Part shown: in pieces, positions 42,410-51,524 of the stretch | Position numbering within the stretch: the stretch's first letter is position 1 | How the letters are laid out: each line of letters begins with the position of its first letter | Assembly: GCA_003168375.1 (NCBI GenBank) | Contig: PMSI01000001.1 | Span: 434,001 to 498,000, forward strand | DNA length: 64,000 nt | Reading direction: 5' to 3' | DNA from: Vulcanimicrobiota bacterium | Lineage (GTDB): Bacteria; Vulcanimicrobiota; Vulcanimicrobiia; Vulcanimicrobiales; Vulcanimicrobiaceae | Program-made: the position numbers and the translations under genes | The notes under the pieces: generated by a model | The model's input: the letters and a program-made list of their open reading frames with translations, nothing else | Told to the model about the DNA's origin: nothing | The model's database searches: none

Positions 42410-45400
42410 GTGCGGTTTTTGTATCGTGCCGGCGCTGCGCTCGCATTGGCGGCCCTGGCCCTGAGCGGAGCGGCCACAGCGGACCCGGCCCCCTCGCCCG
42501 TGGTAGCTCAAGCTTCGGCCACCCAGGGCACGCTGAACGGCCGCGTCACCGATCCTCGCGGGAACCCCGTCGCAGGCGCAGCCGTGTCGGTCACCGGAGC
42601 CGGTCCTGCGGCTAGCGCGACCACGAACAACGACGGGCGCTTCTCGTTCATGCTCCAGCCCGGTGTCTACACCGTCACGGTCAACCGCGGCGGTTTCGAG
42701 ACCGCTCAGAACGACGTCGCGATCGTGGCCGGCAGCAGCATCGTGCTGGCCATCCCGCTCCAGGAGCAAAACCTCCAGAGCTTGCGCGTCATCGGGCGCG
42801 TGAGCACGAACTCGCAGCGGGCGCAGCTCAACGCCTCGGAGTCGTCCGTGTCGACGCTTCCACCGCTCGAGATCACGCTGCGGCAGAACAACACCCTCAC
42901 CGATACGGTCGCGACCCTGCCGGGTGTCGTCGTGCAGCGCACGTTCTCCGTAACGCCGAACACGAATTTCGTCGTGCGCGGCGCGGGCACGCAGACCCGC
43001 GTCACGATCGACGGCCACCCGGTGAGCTCCGGCATCTTCGGCCAGTGGAACACCAACTATGCGGCCGCGGGGATCTTCAACGACGTCGAAGTCGTGAAGG
43101 GCACCGGCCTCAACGGAGCGATCGCCGGCGAGTCCGCGGTCGGCACGGTGAACCTGCGCACCCGCGACTTCACCGCCAAGAACTCCTTCGGGCTGCAGCT
43201 CGGCAGCGACAGTTACGCGGGCGGCATCTACAACATGTTCGCCGACGTGAACTTTCTCAAGAACAAGGCGAGCCTCATCGTCGCGAAGTCGTTCATCGGG
43301 TTCAACGGCCCCTGGAACCTGGCGTTCAACGATCGCTCCGGCGCCAACACTTTGTCGGCGCAGGCACCAGGGCTGAACCAGGCGCAGAGCTTCATCGGCC
43401 TCGACCAGTGGCAGGGAGACTTCTCCAACCGCTATTCGCTCCAGGCCGAGCTCGCCAAGCTGCGCTATCGGTTCAGCGAGACCACGTCGGTGACGCTGGA
43501 ATACCTGGGAATGCAGGGCCAGTACCAGCCGCAAGGCGGAGCGTACGGCACGTACCAGGGTTCGATGACGCTTCAGGCGTGCCAGAACGGGAGCGCGTTC
43601 CAGGCCTCTCTTGCGACGTGCACCTCCCAGTCCACGTACACCGCGCCGTACACGTTCAACAACATCGGCGCTACCGTCAACGCGTATCAATGGTTTCCGA
43701 ACTCGTTCATCCAGAACAACGAGCCGCAGTTCGCGGCCGAGTTCCGGACCGCCATCAAGAACGACACAATCCTGTTCCGGCCGTACACCCACCTCATCAA
43801 CCGCTACATCAGCGGCGTTCGTGAGAACGACTACCCGGGGAACGGCGGCGGCTGGTTTGCCGTCACGAACGCAGCGAACTGCCAAGTGAAGTTCATCGCT
43901 CCTAACACGGCGGGTGGACCGGCGGCCGGCGCGGCCGGGCCTTGCTTCCCGTCCACGACGGGCCCCAATGGGGGGTCGTACATCGGCAACGATCCGACCG
44001 GCCACCAGTTCCTGACCACGCCCAACGCGCCGGTCTGCAGTCCTGCGCCGCCGTTCACGTGCTTCACCACGACGACGGGTATCCAAAACGACGGGACCTT
44101 CGGCTACGGGACCCCGTTCAGCCAGCCCGAGGTCGACCGGCTCAACGGCTATACGCTGAGCGTGATCCATCCCGCGGGCAACAATATCTTCAATTTCAGC
44201 ATCGACTACCGCAAGGATTTCGCGCAGTCGCAAAGCAGCGACCAGAGCGCCGCCGCGCCGGGGTGCCAGTTCGTCATCGGCTCGGTCACGGGCGCGAGCG
44301 TCGGCACGTTCCAGCCCGGATGCTCGACGGCTCAGTTCCCCCTGGTGGGATCTCCGTACACCCGCTACAATCTCTTGCCCCGCTCGGCGATCGGAACTCC
44401 GCCGACCGTCTCGCAATACACCGACCTCGCGCTCACCGGAACGTTCCATCTCGGTGACAAGCTGAGCCTAGCAATCGGGAACTACCTCGAAATCTACAAG
44501 CTCAACGCGCAGATCGAAGACCCGAATGTCCTGGCGGCCTTCGCCGCCCTGGGGAACGCGGGTGCCGCGCCCGTCGCACTCGTGACGCGGACCCAAAACT
44601 ACAGCCACTACGACCCGCACGTCGGGCTGGAGTACCGCGCGAACCGCGACTTGAGCCTGCGGGCGAACGCCGGGTCGTCGATCACGCAACCGTGGCCGGG
44701 TATCGTCTCGGGGTTCGGTTCGATCACGATCCCCAACGCGGCGAACGGCGGAAATTACACCAACAGCATCCCGAACTTCAACCTCAAGCCCGAGACGACG
44801 GTCTCCTACGACCTCGGGTTCGATCAGCGGCTCCACGACGGCGGGATCCTGTCCTTCGACCTCTACGACATCACCATCCACGACGTGTTCCTCGCCAACA
44901 CGACGAACCTCGGAACGATCCCGAACACCTGCGGACCCGGTAACGGGGGCCCGTTCCCGAACTCGCTGTGCTTGCAGTCGAATCAGATCAACGGACCGAT
45001 CCAGCGGACGTACGGAGCGGAGCTCGCGGTCACCAAGAACCCGATCAACGGCTGGGGCTATTACCTCTCCGCAACGCTTGCGCGGACGTATTACGATCAG
45101 CTTCCGCTGAGCATCTACTTCGCCAACACGTCGGCGGGGAACGGCAACTTCAACGTCAGCGGAGCCCAGCTCTTCGGCAACCCGTTCTTCAAGTCGTACG
45201 GCCAGTTGCTGTACGCAGACCCGCGCGGAGTGGTGTTCGAGCTCGGAGCGGATTTTGAAGGTCCGGACAACTCGACGTTCGGTCCGCCGTTCGTTCTGTG
45301 GGACGCAGCCGCACGCATTCCGATCGCACCGCACGTGAAGCTGCAGATCTCAGCCCAGAATCTCTTCAACCTCAACACGGGCACGCTGCTGGGGCGCAGC

Positions 45401-45532
45401 TTGAGTAACCAGGGCAACTTTGAGCCTGCGCTGTTCCTGAGCGGTGGGCAGTTGCTGCCGACCGGCAGCACGACGAACCTCAACGCACTGCCTCCGCGTA
45501 CGATCCGCATGTCGCTGAACTTCGCGACGTAG
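42410..45532 (+). CDS. TonB-dependent receptor with carboxypeptidase-regulatory N-terminus (2)
   Basis: The 1040-residue protein starts at GTG 42410, with GGAGGAT upstream, and has a signal peptide (MRFLYRAGAALALAALALSG). A regulatory-like beta domain (GTLNGRVTDPRGNPVAGAAV) precedes the plug (DTVATLPGVVVQ, then NFVVRGAGTQTRVTIDGHPV and VEVVKGTGLNGAIAGESAVG). The barrel is long and carries several Cys pairs that are unusual for a TonB receptor. The C-terminus ends TIRMSLNFAT. Sequence shared with the divergent receptor (LRVIG, FETA, IDGHPVS) shows that they are paralogs. It precedes the terminator at 45548-45593. Confidence 0.9.
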   Translation: MRFLYRAGAALALAALALSGAATADPAPSPVVAQASATQGTLNGRVTDPRGNPVAGAAVSVTGAGPAASATTNNDGRFSFMLQPGVYTVTVNRGGFETAQNDVAIVAGSSIVLAIPLQEQNLQSLRVIGRVSTNSQRAQLNASESSVSTLPPLEITLRQNNTLTDTVATLPGVVVQRTFSVTPNTNFVVRGAGTQTRVTIDGHPVSSGIFGQWNTNYAAAGIFNDVEVVKGTGLNGAIAGESAVGTVNLRTRDFTAKNSFGLQLGSDSYAGGIYNMFADVNFLKNKASLIVAKSFIGFNGPWNLAFNDRSGANTLSAQAPGLNQAQSFIGLDQWQGDFSNRYSLQAELAKLRYRFSETTSVTLEYLGMQGQYQPQGGAYGTYQGSMTLQACQNGSAFQASLATCTSQSTYTAPYTFNNIGATVNAYQWFPNSFIQNNEPQFAAEFRTAIKNDTILFRPYTHLINRYISGVRENDYPGNGGGWFAVTNAANCQVKFIAPNTAGGPAAGAAGPCFPSTTGPNGGSYIGNDPTGHQFLTTPNAPVCSPAPPFTCFTTTTGIQNDGTFGYGTPFSQPEVDRLNGYTLSVIHPAGNNIFNFSIDYRKDFAQSQSSDQSAAAPGCQFVIGSVTGASVGTFQPGCSTAQFPLVGSPYTRYNLLPRSAIGTPPTVSQYTDLALTGTFHLGDKLSLAIGNYLEIYKLNAQIEDPNVLAAFAALGNAGAAPVALVTRTQNYSHYDPHVGLEYRANRDLSLRANAGSSITQPWPGIVSGFGSITIPNAANGGNYTNSIPNFNLKPETTVSYDLGFDQRLHDGGILSFDLYDITIHDVFLANTTNLGTIPNTCGPGNGGPFPNSLCLQSNQINGPIQRTYGAELAVTKNPINGWGYYLSATLARTYYDQLPLSIYFANTSAGNGNFNVSGAQLFGNPFFKSYGQLLYADPRGVVFELGADFEGPDNSTFGPPFVLWDAAARIPIAPHVKLQISAQNLFNLNTGTLLGRSLSNQGNFEPALFLSGGQLLPTGSTTNLNALPPRTIRMSLNFAT

Positions 45533-45547
45533 TCCGCGGCCGACCGG

Positions 45548-45593
45548 AAAACGGAGAGGCCTGCCGCGCCCGCGCGGTGGGCTTCTCCCGTTT
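45548..45593 (+). terminator. Rho-independent-type terminator after the TonB receptor
   Basis: The arms AAACGGAGA and TCTCCCGTTT pair with one extra C, and the centre has a second stem CCGCG/CGCGG. It ends in GTTTCG rather than a long T-tract. It lies 16 nt after the receptor's stop codon. Confidence 0.6.
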
Positions 45594-45611
45594 CGTGCCG
45601 AAGTCGCGCCC

Positions 45612-46073
45612 GTGCCGCGACACTGGCTGTTCAAGACCGAACCGGATACCTTCTCGATCGACGACCTGGAACGCGTCGGCCGCGAGGAGTGGTCCGGCGT
45701 GCGAAGCTTCCAGGCGCGCAACATCATGCGCGAGATGAAGCTCGGGGACCTCGGCTTCTTCTACCACTCCAGCACGAAGCCGCCGGGGATCGCCGGGATC
45801 TGCCGGGTCGTCGCGGAGGCGCATCCCGACTCGACCCAGTTCGACAGGCGCAGCGAATACTACGACCGCACCTCCAAACGCGACGCCCCGAGATGGTGGT
45901 GCGTCGACGTCGAGTTCGTCCGGCGTCTCCCGCGGTTCGTCCCGCTTGAAGAGCTGCGCGCGATACCGGCACTCGCCTTCATGCCGCTGCTACGCCGCGG
46001 CCAGCGCCTCTCCGTCCAGCCCGTCTCCCCGCAAGAGTGGGACCTGATCGTGAGACTGGTGGGCTCTCGCTAG
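45612..46073 (+). CDS. EVE-domain protein
   Basis: The 153-residue protein consists of one EVE domain (PUA-like fold): WLFKTEPDTFSIDDLERVG, then WSGVRSFQARNIMREMKLGD, FFYHSSTKPPGIAGICRVV and the closing WWCVDVEFVRRLP. EVE domains bind modified bases in DNA or RNA and are related to YTH domains. Alone, without a fused nuclease, it is the THYN1-like housekeeping form. GTG start 45612. Its 3' end overlaps the polyphosphate kinase gene by 4 nt on the other strand. Confidence 0.9.
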   Translation: MPRHWLFKTEPDTFSIDDLERVGREEWSGVRSFQARNIMREMKLGDLGFFYHSSTKPPGIAGICRVVAEAHPDSTQFDRRSEYYDRTSKRDAPRWWCVDVEFVRRLPRFVPLEELRAIPALAFMPLLRRGQRLSVQPVSPQEWDLIVRLVGSR

Positions 46074-48190
46074 ACCGCCTGGTAGCGCTTCAAGAAGACT
46101 TCTTGCGACGCGACGCGCTCCTCGCCCGGGAGAACGGTGCGCCGCTCGTAGCCGCCGTCGGGGCGCAGGATGCGCGCTTTCACGTTGTCGTCGAGCAGCA
46201 AGGCGAGTATCTCGTCGCAGATCATGTCGCCGAGGACCGGGTCGAGCACGGGAACCACGGTCTCCACGCGCCGGTCGAGGTTGCGGCCCATCCAGTCGGC
46301 GCTCCCGATGTAGACCTCCCGCGCGCCGCCGTTGGTGAACGCGAACATTCGTGAGTGCTCGAGGAAGCGACCGACGATGCTGCGCACGCGAATCGACTCG
46401 CTCACGCCCGGGATCCCGGGCCGCAGCACGCACATCCCGCGCACGATGAGGTCGATCGGAACGCCGGCGCGCGCCGCCCGGTAGAGGCGCTGCACGATAC
46501 CGGCGTCGCTGATCGCGTTCAGCTTCGCCGAGATCCCGCACGGGCGGCCGGCCTGGGCGTGCTCGGTCTCGCGGTCGATCAGCTCTTCGAAGCCGGTGCG
46601 CAGGCCGATCGGCGCGACCAGCAGCTGTTCGTAGCGATCCGCCTTCGAGAACCCGGTCAGCGCGTTGAACAGCTGCGTCGCGTCGCTGCCGAGATCGGCG
46701 CGGCACGTGAAGAGCGACAGATCGGTGTACGTGCGCGCCGTCTTGTCGTTGTAGTTGCCGGTCCCGAAGTGCATGTAGCGGCGGATGCCGTCGGGCTCGT
46801 TGCGCACGACCAGCGTCACCTTGGCGTGCGTCTTGAGGTTCGGCAAGCCGTACACCACGTGCACGCCCGACCGCTCCAGCATGCGCGCCCAGTGGATGTT
46901 GTTCTCTTCGTCGAAGCGCGCCTTGAGCTCGATGAGCGCGGCGACTTGCGTGCCGTTCTCCGCCGCGTCGACCAGCGCTTGGATCACCGGAGAGTTGCCG
47001 GACGTGCGGTACAGCGTCTGTTTGATCGCGAGCACGTTCGGGTCGTTGGCGGCTTGCTGCACGAACTGAACGACCGGATCGAACGATTCGTACGGGTGGT
47101 GCAGCATCAGATCGCCTTCACGGATCACCGCGAAGATGTCGGGCTGCCCGATCAGGCGCTTCGGAATCGTCGGCGTGAACGGCGGGTCGTGCAGCTCGGG
47201 CTCGTCGAGGTTGACCAGCGTCCACAGGTCGGCGGTCCCCATCATCCCGTCGACCTCGTAGCAGTCGCCGGCGTCGAGCTCGAGCGCTTCGAGTACCATG
47301 CGGCGCAGCGTCTCGGGCATGTCGGGCTCGACCTCGAGCCGGACCGGTTCCCCGAAGCGGCGTTTGCGCAGCTCGGACTCGATCGCGCGCAGCAGATCGT
47401 CGGCCTCGTCCTCCTGCAAGTCGAGGTCGGCGTCGCGCGTGACGCGGAACAGATACGACGCGGTCACGCCCAGGCCGGGGAACAGGGCCTCGAGATTGTG
47501 CGCGATGATGTCTTCGATCATCACGAACCAGCGCTGGCCGCGCGGCGCCGACTCGACCGGCACGAAGCGCGGCAGCGAGCCCGGTACCTTCACCCGAGCG
47601 ACGTAGCGGATCGGACCGTCGGGGGTCGTCTCTTCGAGCTCCACCGCGAGCGAGATCGAGAGGTTCGAGATGTAGGGGAACGGATGTCCCTTGTCGATCG
47701 CCAGCGGCGTCAACACCGGGAAGACGCGCTCCTCGAAGTACCGCCGCATCGTCCGCGTCGTCTCGACGTCGAGCTGGTCGAAGCCGAGGATCCGGATCCC
47801 GTGCCCCTCGAGCGACGGAAACAGCTGGTTCTGCAGGCAGTCCGTCATGCGCGCCAGCGAGCGCCGCAGCCGTTGGCTGACGAGGTCGAGCTGCTCCTCC
47901 GGCGTGCGGCCGTCGTCGGAGCGCTTATGGACCTCCGCGGCGAGCTGCTGCATCAAGCCCGCGATCCGGATCATGAAGAACTCGTCGAGGTTGGTCCCGT
48001 AGATCGCGACGAACTTCATCCGCTCGAGCAGCGGGTTGCCCTCGTCGAGCGCTTCCTCGAGGACGCGGTCGTTGAACTCCAGCCACGACGTTTCGCGATT
48101 GATGTAGAGCGAGGGATCGTCCAGGGGGAGTGGCGGCGTTAGGGCGAGGGGCGGGCGGAGCTCGGCGCCGACCTGCGAACCGGAGAGCAT
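46070..48190 (-). CDS. ppk1: Polyphosphate kinase 1
   Basis: The 706-residue protein has the full Ppk1 layout: an N-terminal domain starting YINRETSWLEFNDRVLEEA, a head domain (GTNLDEFFMIRIAGL), and two phospholipase-D-like catalytic domains with the phosphorylated His in NLKTHAKVTLVVR and the second in SADWMGRNLDRRVE. It makes long-chain polyphosphate from ATP at the membrane. ATG 48190 is chosen for the expected length; a longer frame to 48718 has no similarity. It diverges by only 21 nt from the ABC permease gene. Confidence 0.95.
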   Translation of the reverse strand: MLSGSQVGAELRPPLALTPPLPLDDPSLYINRETSWLEFNDRVLEEALDEGNPLLERMKFVAIYGTNLDEFFMIRIAGLMQQLAAEVHKRSDDGRTPEEQLDLVSQRLRRSLARMTDCLQNQLFPSLEGHGIRILGFDQLDVETTRTMRRYFEERVFPVLTPLAIDKGHPFPYISNLSISLAVELEETTPDGPIRYVARVKVPGSLPRFVPVESAPRGQRWFVMIEDIIAHNLEALFPGLGVTASYLFRVTRDADLDLQEDEADDLLRAIESELRKRRFGEPVRLEVEPDMPETLRRMVLEALELDAGDCYEVDGMMGTADLWTLVNLDEPELHDPPFTPTIPKRLIGQPDIFAVIREGDLMLHHPYESFDPVVQFVQQAANDPNVLAIKQTLYRTSGNSPVIQALVDAAENGTQVAALIELKARFDEENNIHWARMLERSGVHVVYGLPNLKTHAKVTLVVRNEPDGIRRYMHFGTGNYNDKTARTYTDLSLFTCRADLGSDATQLFNALTGFSKADRYEQLLVAPIGLRTGFEELIDRETEHAQAGRPCGISAKLNAISDAGIVQRLYRAARAGVPIDLIVRGMCVLRPGIPGVSESIRVRSIVGRFLEHSRMFAFTNGGAREVYIGSADWMGRNLDRRVETVVPVLDPVLGDMICDEILALLLDDNVKARILRPDGGYERRTVLPGEERVASQEVFLKRYQAV

Positions 48191-48211
48191 GGTCCCCGAG
48201 CGGTTCGGCGC

Positions 48212-48805
48212 GTGAGCGCGGACTTCTTCGCCCACCTCGGCGCTCACGTCGGCCTCGCGGGATCGGCTCTCCTGCTCGCGGTCGCATTGGGGCTCCCGCT
48301 CGCCGGGCTCGCCGCGGACCGGCAGCTCCCGCGCGGCCTGCTGCTCGCGTTGGCCGGCGGATTCCGCGTCGTCCCGTCGCTGGCGATCCTCACGCTCGCG
48401 CTCCCCCTGCTGGGGCTCGGCTTCCGGCCGGCGCTGCTGGCGCTGGTCGTGCTCGCGCTCCCGCCGATCCTGGTGAACACCGATGTCGGCCTGCGCGGCG
48501 TGCCGAACGCCACGCTCGAGGCCGCGCGCGGAACGGGGATGACGGAGCGGCAGATCGGCGCGCGCGTTCGTTGGCCCCTCGCGCTCCCGGTCGTCGCCGT
48601 CGGCGTGCGAACCGCCGCCGTCGAGGTGATCGCGTCGGCCACGCTCGCCGCGTTCATCGGCGGCGGAGGTCTCGGCGACTACATCGTGGGCGGCCTTCAG
48701 ACGGGTGACTACCCCCAACTCGTCCTCGGCGCCGTCTCCGTCGCCGCGCTCGCGCTCCTAGCCGACGCCCTTCTCGGCTACGCGCAATCCAAACTCGCCG
48801 TCTGA
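48212..48805 (+). CDS. Osmoprotectant ABC transporter permease (OpuBB-like)
   Basis: The 197-residue protein is an ABC-type permease with about five membrane helices and the EAA loop EAARGTGMTERQIGARVRWPLALP. The first of two permeases in the glycine-betaine/choline/carnitine importer locus. GTG 48212 gives MSADFFAHLGAHVGLAG; only 21 nt separate it from the ppk1 start. Transport through this protein would be powered by the ATPase at 49673. Confidence 0.85.
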   Translation: MSADFFAHLGAHVGLAGSALLLAVALGLPLAGLAADRQLPRGLLLALAGGFRVVPSLAILTLALPLLGLGFRPALLALVVLALPPILVNTDVGLRGVPNATLEAARGTGMTERQIGARVRWPLALPVVAVGVRTAAVEVIASATLAAFIGGGGLGDYIVGGLQTGDYPQLVLGAVSVAALALLADALLGYAQSKLAV

Positions 48806-48819
48806 AAATAACGAGGCTC

Positions 48820-49704
48820 ATGAATCTCACTCGCGCGCGCGCACTCGCTTTCATCGCCGCTGCTCCGCTCGCCGTTTCGTGCGGCGGCGGCGACAGCGTC
48901 AAGGTCGGCTCGAAGAACTTCACCGAGGAGCTGATCCTCGGCGAGCTGTACGCGCAGAGCCTGGAGTCAGCCGGGCTGCGCGTCACGCGCAAGCTGAATC
49001 TCGGAACGACCGATATCGCGATGGCCGCGTTGCAGCGCGGCGAGATCGACCTGTATCCCGAGTACACCGGCACGGCGCTGCTGACCGTGTTGCACCTGCC
49101 GCCCGACAGCGATCCCAAACGCTCGTACCTGACCGTGAAGAACGCCTACGCAAAACAGTACGCGCTGGAGTGGCTCGCTCCGGCACCGATGAACGACACG
49201 CAGGCGCTCGCCACCACACGCGAGGTCGCCGGCCGCTACGCGCTGGGCCACTTGAGCGACCTCGCGGCGAAGGCGAACGAGCTGCGGCTCGGGGCGGTGC
49301 CCGAGTTCCTGACCCGTGCCGACGGTCTGCCGGGGCTGCAGAAGCGGTACGGCGGGTTCCGGTTCAAGCAGGTCAAGAGGATCGACAACGGCCTGAAGTA
49401 TCAAGCGCTCGAACACGGCGACGTCGACGTGATCATCGCGTTCTCGACCGAGGGCCAGCTCAAGGCGGACAGCCTCGTGGTACTCGAAGACGACAAGCAT
49501 CTCTTCCCCTCGTATGCCGTCGCACCGGTCGTGCGAAAGGCGACGCTCGACGCGAAGCCGTCGCTGGCGCAGCCGCTGAACAAGCTCGCGCCGCTGCTGA
49601 CGAACGAGGTGATGCAGAATCTCAACCTGCAGGTCGACGGCAAGCTGAAGCGCGAGCCGGCCGACGTGGCGCGTGACTTCCTCAAGCAAAACGGCCTCGC
49701 CTGA
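48820..49704 (+). CDS. Osmoprotectant-binding lipoprotein (OpuAC/OsmF-like)
   Basis: The 294-residue protein starts with a lipoprotein signal peptide and lipobox (APLAVSCGGG; Cys at about residue 21). The mature part begins VKVGSKNFTEELILGELYAQ, with FTE and YPEYTGTALLTV, the aromatic-binding phrases of the quaternary-amine substrate-binding proteins. It delivers glycine betaine, choline or a similar compound to the permeases. The stop overlaps the ATPase start by 32 nt. Confidence 0.88.
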   Translation: MNLTRARALAFIAAAPLAVSCGGGDSVKVGSKNFTEELILGELYAQSLESAGLRVTRKLNLGTTDIAMAALQRGEIDLYPEYTGTALLTVLHLPPDSDPKRSYLTVKNAYAKQYALEWLAPAPMNDTQALATTREVAGRYALGHLSDLAAKANELRLGAVPEFLTRADGLPGLQKRYGGFRFKQVKRIDNGLKYQALEHGDVDVIIAFSTEGQLKADSLVVLEDDKHLFPSYAVAPVVRKATLDAKPSLAQPLNKLAPLLTNEVMQNLNLQVDGKLKREPADVARDFLKQNGLA

Positions 49705-50491
49705 CGCCGGCGGCGGCGCGCGCATCGAGCTGCGCGGCGTCGGCGTCCGCTATGCCAACGCGGCGAACGCAGCGGTGCACGAGGTCGACCTGACGATCGA
49801 GGCCGGTGAATTCGCTGTGCTGCTGGGGCCGTCTGGCTGCGGGAAGAGCACGCTCCTGCGCACGATCAACCGGCTCGTCGAACCGACTTCGGGGACGGTG
49901 CTCATCGACGGCGCCGACGTCCTCGAGCGCGACGCGACCGTGGTGCGCCGCGGGATCGGCTACGTGATCCAGGCGGTGGGGCTCTTCCCTCACTACACGG
50001 TCGCCCAGAACGTCGGGGTCGTGCCGCAGCTGCTCGGCTGGGATGCCGCGGCGATCGATGCGCGCGTCGACGAGCTGCTGGAGCTGATCCGGCTCGATCC
50101 GGCGCGGTATCGCGACCGCAAGCCGCGCCGGCTCTCGGGCGGTGAGGCGCAGCGCGTCGGCGTGGCGCGCGCGCTCGCGGCGCGGCCGCGCGTGCTGCTG
50201 ATGGACGAGCCGTTCGCGGCGGTCGACGCGATCGTTCGCGCGTCGCTCCAGGACGAGATCGCGCGCGTTCACCGCGAGCTGGGTACGACGATCATCTTCG
50301 TCACCCACGACGTCGACGAAGCGCTTCGGCTCGCCGATCGCGTCGTCGTGATGAACGCCGGGCGAATCGTCCAAACCGCTCCACCCGACGAACTCCTCGC
50401 GCGCCCGGCGGACGCGTTCGTTCGCGATTTGGTCGGCGTCGATCCCGAGACGCGCCGCCTCGTGCTCGAACGGCCGCTGATCGAACGATGA
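49673..50491 (+). CDS. Osmoprotectant ABC transporter ATP-binding protein
   Basis: The 272-residue protein has Walker A GPSGCGKST at 52-60, signature LSGGEAQR at 154-161 (Glu in place of the common Gln before the usual Gln), Walker B LLMDEPFAAVD and the H-loop THDVDEAL. It lacks the CBS domains that regulate OpuA. GTG 49673 overlaps the binding-protein gene. It energises uptake through the two permeases. Confidence 0.92.
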   Translation: MTSSSKTASPDAGGGARIELRGVGVRYANAANAAVHEVDLTIEAGEFAVLLGPSGCGKSTLLRTINRLVEPTSGTVLIDGADVLERDATVVRRGIGYVIQAVGLFPHYTVAQNVGVVPQLLGWDAAAIDARVDELLELIRLDPARYRDRKPRRLSGGEAQRVGVARALAARPRVLLMDEPFAAVDAIVRASLQDEIARVHRELGTTIIFVTHDVDEALRLADRVVVMNAGRIVQTAPPDELLARPADAFVRDLVGVDPETRRLVLERPLIER

Positions 50492-51099
50492 CCTACCTCG
50501 CAACGCACGCGGCGCGCGTCGCCGGCCTGCTGGGTGCGCACGTGGTGCTCGTCCTCGTCTCGCTTGCGGTCGCGCTCGCGATCGCCGTCCCGCTCGGGAT
50601 CCTGGCGGCGCGCAACGAGCGGGCCGGCGCGCTGATCCTCGGGGTGACCGGCGTCGTGTACACGATTCCGAGCCTCGCGCTGCTGGCGCTGCTGGTCGCG
50701 GTGCTCGGGCTCGGCCAGCTCACCGCGATCGTCGCGCTGGTCGCGTACGCGCAGATGATCCTCGTGCGCGGCGTCGTCGCCGGCCTGCGCGGGGTCGACC
50801 CGGCACTGGTCGACGCGGCGCGCGGCCTCGGGTTCACGCCGCGCGAGAGCCTGCTGCGCGTCGAGTTCCCCGCGGCGCTCCCGGTCGTGCTCGGCGGCGT
50901 GCGCGTCGCGACCGTCTCGCTCGTCGCGCTCGCGACCGTCGCGGCGTGGATCAACGCCGGCGGTCTGGGCGTGCTGCTGTTCGAGGGGATCGGCACCAAC
51001 AATCCCGACAAAATCTTCGCCGGCGCGCTGGCCGCCGCCGGGCTCGCGATCGCCGCCGACCTGCTGCTGCGCGGCGCGGAGCGCGCGGTGCGCACGTGA
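50488..51099 (+). CDS. Osmoprotectant ABC transporter permease 2
   Basis: The 203-residue protein has five to six helices and the EAA-type loop DAARGLGFTPRESLLRVEFPAALP. The start ATG 50488 overlaps the ATPase stop as ATGA. It pairs with the permease at 48212, so the importer has two different permeases (OpuBB and OpuBD layout). Confidence 0.88.
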   Translation: MTYLATHAARVAGLLGAHVVLVLVSLAVALAIAVPLGILAARNERAGALILGVTGVVYTIPSLALLALLVAVLGLGQLTAIVALVAYAQMILVRGVVAGLRGVDPALVDAARGLGFTPRESLLRVEFPAALPVVLGGVRVATVSLVALATVAAWINAGGLGVLLFEGIGTNNPDKIFAGALAAAGLAIAADLLLRGAERAVRT

Positions 51100-51521
51100 A
51101 GCCGCTCTTCGGTTACGGCACCTTCCGCAAGGCGGCGTGGCGCAACGCGATCCTCGGCGCCGAGTACCCGGCGCAGCCCGCGACGCTGCGCGGGTACCGC
51201 CGCATCGCCTGCACCTCGGGATACCTCTCGCTGCGCGAGACGCTGTTCGACGTCGGTCTCGTGAACGGCGCACTGATCGAGATCGACGCGATCGGCTGGG
51301 AGATCGCCGATCGCTGGGAGGAGGTGCCGACGTATCGCCGCCACGACGTCGTCGTCAACACGATGAGCGGTCCGGCCGAAGCGACGACCTACGTCTGCGC
51401 CGATGACAGCGGCGCGACGCCGGTCGACGACGACCGCTTCGCGCTGACCGCCGACGCGGCGGTCGAAGCGTCGATTCGGGAATTCGACATGATCGTGCGG
51501 CTCATCCGCCGGAACAGCTGA
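51096..51521 (+). CDS. Gamma-glutamylcyclotransferase-like (GGCT/AIG2) protein
   Basis: The 141-residue protein has the GGCT-fold start VKPLFGYGTFRKAAW (the usual motif is YGxL/F) and the acid region DRWEEVPTYRRHDVVV. It would open or close a gamma-glutamyl bond. GTG 51096 overlaps the permease stop as GTGA, so it is co-translated with the osmoprotectant importer; the functional link is not clear. It converges with egtD. Confidence 0.8.
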   Translation: MKPLFGYGTFRKAAWRNAILGAEYPAQPATLRGYRRIACTSGYLSLRETLFDVGLVNGALIEIDAIGWEIADRWEEVPTYRRHDVVVNTMSGPAEATTYVCADDSGATPVDDDRFALTADAAVEASIREFDMIVRLIRRNS

Positions 51522-51524
51522 CCC

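Noticed and set aside
42263-44449. A 728-codon open frame opposite the second TonB receptor
   Set aside because: Same reasoning: antisense shadow of a gene with signal peptide, plug and barrel.
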